From positions 1 through 64,000 of the forward strand of contig CAVTXI010000012.1 of NCBI GenBank assembly GCA_963738615.1: DNA of 64,000 nucleotides, in the 5' to 3' direction. This document shows positions 10,024 through 19,114 of the stretch, piece after piece; position 1 is the stretch's first letter, and every line of letters starts with the position of its first letter. Below the pieces are notes generated by a model, which saw nothing but the letters and a program-made list of their open reading frames with translations, did no database searches and was not told the origin of the DNA. Made by a program: the position numbers and the translations under genes. This stretch comes from CAVTWY01 sp963738615. GTDB lineage: Bacteria > Pseudomonadota > Gammaproteobacteria > Burkholderiales > Burkholderiaceae_C.

Positions 10024-10057
10024 TCGCGTCACCACTCACGGAGGCTGAGCACGCTTC

Positions 10058-10588
10058 TCAGGGCTTGCGCTCGAGCAGTTCCTCGAGCGCGTACAGCGCC
10101 TTCTGCGTAAAGCGCTCGAGCGGGTAGTAGCGCGTGATGAGCCGCACGGCCTCGTCGTACGAGTCGACGTTCAGATGCCGCAGCAGATAGCGAACGTCGG
10201 CTTCGTCGTGGAACTCTTCGCCCAGACGCATCGCCAAGCACTTCATGGCCAGCAGGTACTGCGGCTGGGCGAGCATCACGCGCAGGTGATCGAGTTCGAG
10301 GTATTGCTCGAACTCGCCGCGATCACCGAGGAAACCCTTCACCGCGTCGTTCAACCAACCGGCCTCGACGTTGGCTTGGCCCGCAACACGCGCGGCGGCT
10401 GCGCGCACCTGCCTGGCAGGACGGAAGAAGGCATCGACATCGCGTGTGGCCGGGCGCGCGGCATAGGCAAGGCACATGACAGCGCCACCGACCACGAACA
10501 CCTCGCCCCGGACGTTGCCTTTGCCCAGTTCCGCATTCAGCAGCTCGAAGAGGCGCCGAATGTCCCGCGACGTGAGCCGAACCGTCAC
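10058..10588 (-). CDS. Minimal nucleotidyltransferase-fold protein, putative toxin of an RHH/NTase pair
   Basis: 176 residues. The motif VVGGAVMCLAYAARPATRDVD has the GG-x(n)-T-x-D-x-D signature of nucleotidyltransferase-fold proteins such as AbiEii and the DUF6036 group. The GTG start overlaps the upstream ribbon-helix-helix gene by four bases (GTGA), so the two are coupled. AbiEii-like members act as toxins that modify RNA or nucleotides. The architecture and the autoregulatory-looking promoter suggest a type II toxin-antitoxin module, but activity is inferred. Confidence 0.6.
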   Translation of the reverse strand: MTVRLTSRDIRRLFELLNAELGKGNVRGEVFVVGGAVMCLAYAARPATRDVDAFFRPARQVRAAAARVAGQANVEAGWLNDAVKGFLGDRGEFEQYLELDHLRVMLAQPQYLLAMKCLAMRLGEEFHDEADVRYLLRHLNVDSYDEAVRLITRYYPLERFTQKALYALEELLERKP

Positions 10589-11082
10589 ACGCGCCCACCA
10601 AGCGTGGTGTCGACGAAGATGTTGCGGCGCCGAAAGGCAGGCGGCGAGTTCGCGAGTAGATGCAAACGCAGGCTCTCGAGCTGCGACGCGAACATCGGGG
10701 TGTCCAGTGGACGAATCGACCGGGTCCATACCGGCACCTCGACACCGGCACGAACGCAGGCCGTTTCAACCATCGCTGTCACGTAGTTGGCCGCCTCGGC
10801 TGCCAGCGTCGGGGGCGGCGCTTCAGCCACGGCCTGCTGCAACTCGTCGGCGCCGAGCGTGCAGAGCAAGTCGTGCAACGCTGCGAGAGCGTACGAACGT
10901 GTGTCGCCGTCGTCGAGTTGCCTCATCAACTCCCCGACTCGCTGCCGCGGCACGCCGAGGACACGAGTAAGAACGTAGGCCGACATGCCGATTCCAGCGC
11001 GTTTGGCGGCGCGCTCGATCGCTTCCTTCTGATCGCGTGTGACGCGGATCTGCAGGTGGGTTGTCTTGGTGTCGGCGCTCAT
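10585..11082 (-). CDS. Ribbon-helix-helix DNA-binding protein, putative antitoxin
   Basis: 165 residues. The N-terminal 45 (THLQIRVTRDQKEAIERAAK, then SAYVLTRVLG) match a ribbon-helix-helix fold of the DUF1778/MobC-like kind. The remaining 120 residues are helical and unrecognised. It is the first gene of a two-gene unit ending in a nucleotidyltransferase-fold protein. Immediately upstream is an 18-bp perfect palindrome overlapping the -35 box, so it most likely represses its own operon. Confidence 0.65.
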   Translation of the reverse strand: MSADTKTTHLQIRVTRDQKEAIERAAKRAGIGMSAYVLTRVLGVPRQRVGELMRQLDDGDTRSYALAALHDLLCTLGADELQQAVAEAPPPTLAAEAANYVTAMVETACVRAGVEVPVWTRSIRPLDTPMFASQLESLRLHLLANSPPAFRRRNIFVDTTLGGRV

Positions 11083-11108
11083 GCTCCGGTAAGGGTAGAC
11101 GCAACCTC

Positions 11109-11140
11109 AATGTACGTCAATACAATTGTCATGACAATTG
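11109..11140 (-). promoter_or_regulatory. Promoter with 18-bp perfect palindrome upstream of the RHH/NTase pair
   Basis: CAATTGTCATGACAATTG at 11123-11140 is a perfect palindrome. On the minus strand it contains -35 TTGTCA (11132-11137), followed after exactly 17 bp by TACATT (11109-11114) as -10. The element lies 41 bp before the RHH start codon and just after the LysR stop, so it serves only the RHH/NTase genes. Confidence 0.75.
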
Positions 11141-11142
11141 CT

Positions 11143-12039
11143 TCACCGCGGCACTTCCCGCAGCAGCAAGTCACACAAGTGCTCCGCTGCCGGCGTCATC
11201 GGCAACCCCTGTCGCGTGACCAGCACGACGTCGGGCGCCGGCAGGCGCTCGCGCACGTGAATGGGTTGCAGCGTGCCGCGTGTGGCGGCGTAGTCCTGCC
11301 ATTGAACGGGCACCATCGCCAGCAGGTTGGTGCTGGTCAATGCCGTCATCAATGACAGAGCGGTGCGTGCGTGGACCATCACGCGCGGCGGTGGCAGGCC
11401 GTGTCGCGCGAAGAGTTGCGCCAGGTCCTGCTCGGCGTTGTAGTCAATCGCAGTCGTGGCCCACTCGGCTGATGACAGCGCTTTCAACGAACGCACGCGC
11501 TGCAACGGGTGGCCTTGGCGACACACGACCGTGCGCACGTTGCCGAACAGGCGCCGCATGACAAGCCCTGGCGCGAACGATGCCTGAGGCGCGGCGCCGA
11601 CGTAGAAGTCGATCTGCCCGTTGCGCAGCCGTTCCTCGACATCGGGGAAAAGCCCTTCGATCAGCAGCAACCGCACGTTCGGATAGCGGCGCCGAAAGGC
11701 CGGCAGCGCGCGCGGCAGCATGCCCACGTGCGGCATGATCGATAAGGCCGCCGTCACTTCGCCGCGCTCGTCGCCTGCTGACTGCGTGATCTCGTCGCGC
11801 GCGCGGCGCAACTCGCTGACCACCGCCATCGCGCGTTGATGAAAGCGCTGCCCCTGCGCGGTCAGCGCCATGCCCTGTGCGGCGCGCGTGAACAGCGGTG
11901 TGCCCAGTTCGCGTTCGAGCGCGCGAATGCTGCGGCTGAGCGCCGGCTGTTGCAGGCCCAAGCGGCGCGCGGCCGCGCGCACGCTGCCGTGTTCGACCAC
12001 GGCGGTCAGGTGCTGAAGTTGGTCGAAGCGCAGGTTCAA
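11143..12039 (-). CDS. LysR-family transcriptional regulator
   Basis: 298 residues with an N-terminal LysR helix-turn-helix (AVVEHGSVRAAARRLGLQQP, LSRSIRALERELGTPLF) and a C-terminal periplasmic-binding-like effector domain. It is transcribed away from the SDR/ligase/amidohydrolase cluster across a 119-bp spacer, the usual layout for an activator of an aromatic-catabolism operon. The effector cannot be read from sequence. Confidence 0.9.
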   Translation of the reverse strand: MNLRFDQLQHLTAVVEHGSVRAAARRLGLQQPALSRSIRALERELGTPLFTRAAQGMALTAQGQRFHQRAMAVVSELRRARDEITQSAGDERGEVTAALSIMPHVGMLPRALPAFRRRYPNVRLLLIEGLFPDVEERLRNGQIDFYVGAAPQASFAPGLVMRRLFGNVRTVVCRQGHPLQRVRSLKALSSAEWATTAIDYNAEQDLAQLFARHGLPPPRVMVHARTALSLMTALTSTNLLAMVPVQWQDYAATRGTLQPIHVRERLPAPDVVLVTRQGLPMTPAAEHLCDLLLREVPR

Positions 12040-12066
12040 ACGACGGCTCTCGAGGGTTGATCCGAA

Positions 12067-12115
12067 GATGCTTCGCGCGCATCACCCGCGCTGCCAAGGC
12101 ATCTTATGCGCATCG
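12067..12115. promoter_or_regulatory. Candidate LysR-type binding sites
   Basis: GATGC-N7-GCATC at 12067-12083 is a dyad of LysR type. Further GCATC/GCGCATC half-sites follow at about 12099-12115. They lie in the divergent spacer in front of the SDR gene. Assignment is by position and symmetry. Confidence 0.4.
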
Positions 12116-12158
12116 CCCTCGACGCCTAGAGTCCGCTCCTTGTTCCTGGAGCACGCAC

Positions 12159-12935
12159 ATGACCTCGAGACTCAAAGCCCTTGTCACCGGCGGCGCCACC
12201 GGCATCGGCCGCAGCGCCGTGCTGGCGCTTGCGCGCGCCGGCTATGACGTCGCGATCAACTACGGCTCGTCGGCCGATGCCGCGAAAGCCACCGCGGCGC
12301 GAAGCCGAGAAGCTGGGCGCGAAGACGCTGCTGGTGCAGTGCGACGTGAGCGACGAGGCTGCGGTGCGCGCGATGCTGGCGACGGTCGGCGAAGCGTTCG
12401 GCCAGCTCGATGCGCTGGTCAACAACGCCGGCACTACCGCGAAGTGGAAGGTCCGAAGGACCTCGAGAGCCTGGATCTCGACGAGTGGGACCGCACGTTC
12501 GCCGTCAACGTGCGCGGCCTGTTCCAGGTCACGCGCGCTGCCGTGCCGCTGCTGAAGAAGAGCAAGGAGCAGGGCGGTGCGCCGGCGTCGTCAATACCGC
12601 CAGCATCGTCGGCCTGCGCCCCGGCCCGCAGCCGCTGCCTTACGCGGCCAGCAAGGCCGCGGTGGTGAACCTGACGAAGACGCTGGCGTGGAACCTGGGG
12701 CCCGCACATCCGCGTGAACGCGGTCGCGCCGGGCTGGATGGAGGGCGACTGGATGCAGCGCATGCTCGGCGACAAGTACGACGATCTGATGGGCGCGCGC
12801 GCCAAGGCCACGCCGCTGAAGCGCTGCGTGACCGCCGACGACGTCGCCGAGATGATGCTGAGCCTGCTGCAAGGCAACCGCTTCGTCACCGGCGAGATCG
12901 TCGTGATCGACGGCGGCTTCACGGCGTCGACCTGA
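12159..12935 (+). pseudogene. Short-chain dehydrogenase/reductase, broken by about four 1-base shifts
   Basis: Joining frames gives a full-length SDR of about 258 residues: the nucleotide-binding start KALVTGGATGIGRSAV, LVNNAG, the catalytic PYAASKAA segment (Tyr-x3-Lys) and the end GEIVVIDGGFTAS. Frame changes lie near 12300, 12450, 12590 and 12705; two look like an extra G in G-runs, two like a lost base. Between breaks the codons are clean, with no substitution decay. It opens a cluster regulated by the divergent LysR. Sequencing or assembly error is at least as likely as a real pseudogene. Confidence 0.75.
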
Positions 12936-12948
12936 GGAGCTCGCGACC

Positions 12949-14634
12949 ATGCTGCAAGGCTTCGTTCCGTTTCCCGCCGAGTTCGCGCAGCGCTATCGCG
13001 AGAAGGGCTACTGGCGCGACCAGTCGCTGGCGCAGGAATTCGCTGCGGTGTTCGAGCGTTTCGCGACCGCGCACGGCGTTGATCGACGGCGATCGGCAGT
13101 ACACCTATGCCGAACTCGATACCGCTCAGCGACAACCTCGCGCTGAACCTGCTCGAGCTCGGGCTTAAGTCCGCTCGACCGCGTGGTGCCCACGCTGCCC
13201 AACGTGGCCGAGTTCGTGATCCTGTACTTCGCGCTGCAGAAGATCGGCTGCATCCCGATCGCCGCGCTGGTCACGCACCGCTTCGCCGAGATCAGCCAGT
13301 TCGCGAAGCTGTCGCAGGCGCGCTGCGCGCGTGTATCCGGCGTCGGTGCGAGAGCAGGGCGCTGACTTCCGCTTCGCGCCGATCATCGAGCGCGTGCAGG
13401 CCGAGAACCCTTGCTTGCAACTGCGCATTCGTGCTGGGCGAAGCCGGGCCGGGCGAGCACTCGCTGCGCCGAGCTGATCGCAAAGCCTGCCACGCGGCCG
13501 CGCAACGCGCTGCGCGAAGTGCAGCATCGACCCGACCGACCCGTGCATCTTCCAGCTCTCGGGCGGCACGACCGGCATCCCGAAGCTGATTCCGCGCACG
13601 CACAACGACTACGCCTACAACTCGAAGATCGCCGCCGAGGTCGTGCGGCGTCGAACGGCGATTCGGTGCTGCTGCTGGTGCTGCCGATCGCGCACAACCT
13701 GCCGCTCGCGTGCCCCGGCATCCAGGGCTTCATGTTCAACGGCGCGCACGGTCGTGCTGCACGCGAACACGCGGCCCGACGAGATGTTCGCGCTGATCCA
13801 GAAGCACCGCGTCACGCACATCAAGGTCGTGCCGGCGCTGCTGATCCGGCTGATCAACGACCCGGCGATCGCGCGGCTTCGACCTCGTCTCGGTGCAGCT
13901 GATCCAGAGCGGCGGCCAGCGCATGCAGCCCGAGGTGCGGCTGCGCACGCGCCAGCTCATTCCGCAACGCGTTCGTGCAGGAGAACTTCGGCATGTCGCG
14001 AAGGCATGCTGATGTTCGTGCGCCAGGACGACTCCGAAGACGTGCAGCTGGAGACCTGCGGCCGGCCGGTCTGCGCCGACGACGAGGTGCAAGCTGATCG
14101 ACGACGACGGCCGCGAAGTGCCCGACGGCGAAGTCGGCGAACTGGCGTGCCGCGGCCCGTACACGCTGCGCGGCTACTACGGCGTGCCCGAGTACAACGC
14201 GCGCCAGTTCACGCCCGACGGCTTCTATCGCTCGGGCGACCTGATGCGCAAGCATCCGTCGGGCAACTACGTCGTCGAGGGCCGCAAGAAGGACCTGATC
14301 AACCGCGGCGGCGAGAAGATCAGCGCCGAGGAGATCGAGAACCTGATCCTGATGCACCCGGCGGTGCAGAACGTGGCCTGCGTGCCGATGCCCGACGCGG
14401 CGATGGGCGAGAAGATGTGCGCCTGCGTGATCCTGCGCGCGGGCCGGTCGCTGACGTTGAAGGAACTGGTCGCGTTCCTGCAAACGCAAGGAGATCGCGA
14501 GATTCAAGCTGCCCGAGCGGCTCGAGGTCGTGAGCGACTTCCCGGTGTCGACCTTCGGCAAGGTGTCGAAGAAGGCGCTGGCCGAACGCATCGCAACTCG
14601 CGCAAGTCACAGTCAGAACCAAGCAAAGGCCTGA
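12949..14634 (+). pseudogene. Aryl-acid AMP ligase (2,3-dihydroxybenzoate/salicylate-AMP ligase-like), many frameshifts
   Basis: Reassembled from all three frames, the product is a complete adenylate-forming enzyme of about 555 residues. It has the phosphate loop IFQLSGGTTGIPKLIP, the segment QENFGMSEGM, the hinge region GFYRSGDLMRKHPSGNYVVE and RKKDLINRGGEKI, and a C-terminal catalytic lysine segment FGKVSKKALAER. The closest remembered family is salicylate/2,3-dihydroxybenzoate-AMP ligases. At least eight single-base shifts interrupt it, every 100-200 bp. The start ATG at 12949 has GAGG upstream. Confidence 0.75.
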
Positions 14635-14639
14635 CCACC

Positions 14640-15485
14640 ATGCGCATCATCGACCTGCACTGCTACCCCGGCACCCAGACGCTGGATCGACTCGCAAGGC
14701 CCGTACCCCGCCGAACTGGCGCGCTACTGGAAGCGCGAGTGGACCGCCAAGAGCGAAGACGAGGTGATCGCCGAATTCACGCAGGCCAACGTGCGAGGCG
14801 TGTCTGGTCGCGCTCGACCTCGAGACCACGGTCGCGACCGCGCCGTGCGACAACGACTACGTGCACGACATGTGGAAGCGCCACCCCGAGCGCATCATTC
14901 AGTGCTGGGGCGCGGTCGAACCGGCCAAGGGCGAGATTGCGATGCGGCAGGTGAAGAACGCGGTGAAGAACCTCGGCTTCATCGGCTTCCACTTCCATCC
15001 GATCATGCAGCACTTCGCGGTGAACGACCGGCGCTACTACCCGCTGTTCGAAGAGATCAACGCACTGGGTGCCGCGGTGATGATCGACGTGGGCACCACC
15101 GGCATGGGCGCGGGCATGCCCGGCGGCAACGGCGCGCGCGTTCGCCATGCGCATCCGGCCGCGATCGACGACCTGGCGGCCGATTTTCCGAACCTGAAGA
15201 TCATCATGGCCCACCCGGGTTGGCCGTGGGTGGAGCGAAACCACCGCGGTCGCGCTGCACAAGGGCAACGTGTATTGGGAGATGTCGGGCTGGGCGCCGA
15301 AGCACTTCCCGGGCAACCTGAAGATCGACATCCGCGGCCGGCTGCAAGACAAGATCATGTTCGGCAGCGACTACCCGAGCCTGCCGTACGAGCGCATCTT
15401 CAAGGAATGGCAGGAACTGGGCTACAGCGACGCGGTGATGCACAAGGTGATGCACGGCAACGCCGAGCGGGTGTTGGGCCTGTAG
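14640..15485 (+). pseudogene. Amidohydrolase family 2 (ACMSD-like decarboxylase/hydrolase), about four frameshifts
   Basis: The composite product of about 280 residues begins MRIIDLHCYPG, contains GFIGFHFHPIMQHF, a hydrophobic LKIIMAHPGWPW strand, and IMFGSDYPSLPYERI near the end. These are the metal-binding His and Asp segments of amidohydrolase family 2, which includes decarboxylases and hydrolases of aromatic acids. Frame changes fall near 14690, 14800, 15140 and 15235. It starts 5 bp after the ligase stop, so the three genes form one operon. Function in aromatic-acid breakdown is inferred. Confidence 0.7.
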
Positions 15486-15509
15486 TGGAAGCACCCGCGC
15501 CATGTTCGG

Positions 15510-15529
15510 GTCATAAGGCGTCATAAGGC
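15510..15529. repeat. Two tandem copies of a 10-bp repeat after the amidohydrolase gene
   Basis: GTCATAAGGC occurs twice in direct succession 25 bp after the amidohydrolase stop. No function is evident. Confidence 0.6.
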
Positions 15530-15533
15530 GTCT

Positions 15534-15623
15534 TCAGCCGATGAACCGGTAGCGCGCGTCGCGCCCACGCCCTTGCACCGACAAGTCGCTGAACGGGTTG
15601 CGCCGCGTGTCGCTCACATGCAT
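15534..15623 (-). pseudogene. Possible remnant of a gene C-terminus
   Basis: A 29-codon frame on the minus strand (MHVSDTRRNPFSDL, ending DARYRFIG) has the composition of a real protein tail, but upstream continuation is only the antisense of the Bug-receptor gene. It may be the leftover of a gene removed during insertion of the neighbouring cluster. Weak evidence. Confidence 0.25.
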
Positions 15624-15689
15624 TTCCTTCGCGACGATGTGGCGGCATGATGTGCTGCTAACCGAACAACGGGACAACGGGGACAAAGC

Positions 15690-16685
15690 ATGACGCTCGA
15701 TCGTCGTCACTTCCAGCTTGCGATGCTTGCCGCAGTCGCTGGCACGACCGCGGTGACCACGCAGACTGCACAGGCTCAGCAACCATCGCAGACCTTCGTG
15801 TGGTCGGGCTTTCCACCCGGTGGCTTGGGCGACCAGGTGTCGCGCCCCTTGATCGAACGCCTGAAGGGCAAGTGGCCCGGTACGTTGGTCTATGACACCA
15901 AGGTCGGCGCGGGTGGGCGCATCGCGGCCGACTTCGTCAAGCGTGCCGCGGCCGACGGCAGCGTGCTGCTGCAGGTGCCGTCGTCGATCATCACGTTGTA
16001 CCCGCACACCTATGCCGGCAAGTTGACCTATGACCCCGCGGTCGACTTCGTGCCCGTGGCGCCGCTGGCGGCCTACACGATCTCGATGACGGTGGGCCCG
16101 ATGGTGCCGGCCGAGGTCAAGACCGTGGCCGACTTCGTCACCTGGGCGAAGGCCAATTCCGACAAGGCCAACTACGGCGTTCCCGCGCTGGGCTCGGCAC
16201 CGCACTTCGCCGGCATGATGCTCGAGCGTGCCGTGGGTGCGGGCCTGAAGAGCATTCCCTACAAGGGCGGCGGCCCGTTGCTGCAGGACCTGTTGGGCGG
16301 GCAGGTGGCGCTGGCGTTCAACGTGGTCAGCGAGATCGTGCCGCACGTCAAGTCCGGCCGGTTGCGCTCGCTGGCGGTTGCGAGCAGCGAACGTTGGGCT
16401 GCGTTGCCGGACGTGCCCACGCTGGTCGAGCTGGGCTACAAAGACATCGTCATCGTCGAATTCCTGGGCTGGTACGCGCCCGCGAAAACGCCGCCCGAGT
16501 TCGTGAAGCAACTCAACGCCGCGGTGCAGGAGGGGCTGGCCACGCTCGAGATGCAGGACGTGTTCGTCCGTACCGGCCTGATCGCGCTGCGCGAGTCGCC
16601 CGAGGTATTCGCCAAGCGCGTGAAGGACGAAACCGACCGATGGGGCCCAACCGTGCGCGCATCCGGCTTCAAGCCCGAAGACTGA
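15690..16685 (+). CDS. Tripartite tricarboxylate transporter receptor (TctC/Bug family)
   Basis: 331 residues. The N-terminus has a twin arginine (LDRRHFQLAMLAAVAG) and a cleavable signal ending AQA, followed by a Bug-family periplasmic binding fold (GGLGDQVSRPLIERL, KVGAGGRIAADFVKRAA, IPYKGGGPLLQDLLGGQVAL). Bug receptors bind carboxylates and are abundant in Burkholderiales, often without a linked TctAB membrane pair, as here. It overlaps the dioxygenase gene by one base (TGATG) and probably captures the aromatic acid degraded by this cluster. Confidence 0.88.
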   Translation: MTLDRRHFQLAMLAAVAGTTAVTTQTAQAQQPSQTFVWSGFPPGGLGDQVSRPLIERLKGKWPGTLVYDTKVGAGGRIAADFVKRAAADGSVLLQVPSSIITLYPHTYAGKLTYDPAVDFVPVAPLAAYTISMTVGPMVPAEVKTVADFVTWAKANSDKANYGVPALGSAPHFAGMMLERAVGAGLKSIPYKGGGPLLQDLLGGQVALAFNVVSEIVPHVKSGRLRSLAVASSERWAALPDVPTLVELGYKDIVIVEFLGWYAPAKTPPEFVKQLNAAVQEGLATLEMQDVFVRTGLIALRESPEVFAKRVKDETDRWGPTVRASGFKPED

Positions 16686-17596
16686 TGAAGTCGCCATGGA
16701 TATCGGGTCTGCGCAGCGTGGCGCTGACCGTGCCGGACCTCGCCGCCGCCGAGGCCTTCTACACAGGCACGTGGCAGTTGCACGTGGCCGCACGCGCGCA
16801 AGGCGTTGTGTATCTGCGCGGCAGCGGCGCCGACCATCACCTGCTGGCGTTGCACGCAAGGCCCGGCACGCCGCAACTGCTGAAGGTGACCCTGCGCGCG
16901 CGCAGCGCCGACGCGCTCGAGGCGATCGCCACGGCCACGCCCGCCGCGGGTGGCCGCGTCGAGCAAGGCCCTGGCCCAGCGCGCGACGCGGCAGGCGGGC
17001 GGCGCGTGGTGATCGTCGACGATGGCGGCCGCCGCATCGAGGTCGTGCACGGCGATCAACCACGTATGGCCGACGCCCCCCCGCCGCGTGACGTACCGGT
17101 GCGGCTTGCGCACGCGGTGCTGAACTGCCATGACATCGCGACGACGCAGGCCTTCTTCGAGCGCGCGCTGGGCTTCGTGCTGGCCGACCGCACGAAGATC
17201 ATGGCGTTCATGAATTGCGACGTTGACCATCACTCGATCGCGCTGGGCGACAACGACAACGACGCGCTGAACCACGTCGCGTTCCTGATGCCCACGCTCG
17301 ACGCCGTGATGCGCGGCGGTGGCCGGATGAAAGACGTGGGCCTGCCACCGCAGTGGGGCCCCGGCCGTCACGGCCCCGGTGACAACGCCTTCAACTACTT
17401 TGTCGACCCCTTCGGCATCGTCATCGAATACACCGCCGAGGTCGAACAGATCGACGACAGCTACAAGCCGGGCAGCCCGTCGGACTGGACGTGGCCGCCG
17501 GGTCGCATCGATCAATGGGGGTTGGGTACGTCGCCGACCGACGAGCTGAAGCGGGCGCAACGCGCGGTGCTGTTCGCGGCCGACGCCGAATCATGA
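16685..17596 (+). CDS. VOC-superfamily extradiol (catechol 2,3-) dioxygenase
   Basis: 303 residues forming two VOC (glyoxalase/extradiol dioxygenase) modules. The C-terminal module shows a plausible 2-His-1-Glu iron site: H143 in RLAHAVLNC, H197 in ALNHVAF and E248 in FGIVIEYTAE. Type I extradiol dioxygenases cleave catechols next to the hydroxyls. The gene sits between a Bug receptor and an aromatic hydroxylase, with overlapping starts on both sides. The ring substrate is not identifiable. Confidence 0.82.
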   Translation: MKSPWISGLRSVALTVPDLAAAEAFYTGTWQLHVAARAQGVVYLRGSGADHHLLALHARPGTPQLLKVTLRARSADALEAIATATPAAGGRVEQGPGPARDAAGGRRVVIVDDGGRRIEVVHGDQPRMADAPPPRDVPVRLAHAVLNCHDIATTQAFFERALGFVLADRTKIMAFMNCDVDHHSIALGDNDNDALNHVAFLMPTLDAVMRGGGRMKDVGLPPQWGPGRHGPGDNAFNYFVDPFGIVIEYTAEVEQIDDSYKPGSPSDWTWPPGRIDQWGLGTSPTDELKRAQRAVLFAADAES

Positions 17597-19068
17597 AGAC
17601 GGTCGACGTTGCGATCGTCGGATGCGGGCCTGCGGGTGTGGTGCTGGCCGCGCTGCTCGGCAAGGCCGGCGTTTCGGTGCACGTCTGCGACCGCTTGCGC
17701 GATGTGCATGAAATTCCCCGTGCCATCGCGCTCGACCACGAGATCCTGCGCGTGTTCCAGCAGATCGGCATCGTCGACGACGTGATGCCGTTCATCGAAC
17801 CGTTCACGAACAGCGAGTTTTTCGGCGTCGACGGGCAGTTGATCCGCCGCATGACGATGGTCGAGCCGCCGTACCCGCAGGGCTACACGCCGTCGGTGGT
17901 GTTCACGCAGCCTGAAGTCGAACGCGTGCTGCGCGAACACGTGGCGAAGATGTCCGCCGTGACGATGGCGCTGGGCCTCGAGATGACCGGCTTCACGCAG
18001 GATGCCGACGCTGTCACGCTCGACTACAGCGACGGCAGCCGCGTGCGCGCGCGCTACGCGGTGGCGTGCGACGGCGGTGGCAGCGGCATGCGCGCCGCGC
18101 TCGACATTGCACTCGAAGACCTCGACTTCGACGAACCTTGGCTGGTGGTCGATGTGTTGTGCAACGAACGTGGCCTGGCGAAGCTGCCGAAGACGAGCGT
18201 GCAGTACTGCGAACCCACGCGCCCTTGCACGCTGGTCATCGGTCCGAAGAACCATCGCCGCTGGGAAATCAGCCTGAACCCGGGCGAAGACCCGCGCGAA
18301 GCCGCGACGCCCGAGCGCACGTGGCAGTTGCTGTCGCGCTGGCTTTCGCCGGAAGACGGCACGTTGTGGCGCCAGAGCAGCTACCGTTTCCACGCCTTGG
18401 TGGCTCAGCGTTGGCGCGCACGCCGCGTGTTCGTGGCCGGCGACGCGGCGCACATGCAACCACCGTTCCTTGGTCAAGGCATGTGCCAGGGCGTACGAGA
18501 CGCCACCAACCTGGCGTGGAAGCTTGTCGCGGTGTTGCAGCACGCAGCACCGGACCGTCTGCTGGACAGCTACGGCGACGAGCGCAAGGCGCACGTGCGT
18601 GAACTGACGAGCCGCATCAAAGGTGTCGGCGCGGTGATCTGCGAGCGCAACGTCGCAAAGGCGAGGGCACGCGATGCGAAGTTACTGGCCGACTGCGGTG
18701 GCGTCGTGAAAGACACGCCGCGACAGGACATCCTGCCGCCATTGACCACCGGCCTGATCGTCGCAAGCCCCGGCGCCGGCACGCTGTTCCCGCAACCGCG
18801 GCTGCGCAACGGCGAGTTGATGGACCAGGTGCACGGCTGCGGGTGGCGACTCGTCAGCGATGGACTGATCCATCTCGATGCGCCCAAGCGAGCCGCCTTC
18901 ATCGACCTTGCGCAAGAACCCGAAGCCGACGGCGTGGTTGCCGCCTGGATGGCGCGCCACCGCGTGCACGTGGCGATGGTCAGGCCCGACCACTACGTCT
19001 TCGGCACCGCGAGCGATGCGCGCGGCGTGGCGGGTCTGCTGGTTGCGCGCCACGCGGCGCTGACCTGA
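17593..19068 (+). CDS. FAD-dependent aromatic monooxygenase (MhpA/PheA-like)
   Basis: 491 residues of the class A flavoprotein hydroxylase family. Visible motifs are the dinucleotide fold IVGCGPAGVVLAALLGKAG, the DG motif VACDGGG and the GD motif VFVAGDAAHMQPPFLGQG. It is close in style to 3-(3-hydroxyphenyl)propionate hydroxylase MhpA. These enzymes add one hydroxyl to a phenolic ring, producing the catechol that the upstream extradiol enzyme would cleave. ATG 17593 overlaps the dioxygenase stop (ATGA). Confidence 0.88.
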   Translation: MKTVDVAIVGCGPAGVVLAALLGKAGVSVHVCDRLRDVHEIPRAIALDHEILRVFQQIGIVDDVMPFIEPFTNSEFFGVDGQLIRRMTMVEPPYPQGYTPSVVFTQPEVERVLREHVAKMSAVTMALGLEMTGFTQDADAVTLDYSDGSRVRARYAVACDGGGSGMRAALDIALEDLDFDEPWLVVDVLCNERGLAKLPKTSVQYCEPTRPCTLVIGPKNHRRWEISLNPGEDPREAATPERTWQLLSRWLSPEDGTLWRQSSYRFHALVAQRWRARRVFVAGDAAHMQPPFLGQGMCQGVRDATNLAWKLVAVLQHAAPDRLLDSYGDERKAHVRELTSRIKGVGAVICERNVAKARARDAKLLADCGGVVKDTPRQDILPPLTTGLIVASPGAGTLFPQPRLRNGELMDQVHGCGWRLVSDGLIHLDAPKRAAFIDLAQEPEADGVVAAWMARHRVHVAMVRPDHYVFGTASDARGVAGLLVARHAALT

Positions 19069-19114
19069 TCGCGAAACATTCCAGCATCCGTGCGGGCCGC
19101 GCTCATCGCGGCCA

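Noticed and set aside
12159..15485. Programmed frameshifting in the SDR/ligase/amidohydrolase genes
   Set aside because: More than a dozen shifts in both directions at unrelated sequences cannot be programmed; sequence error or decay is far simpler.
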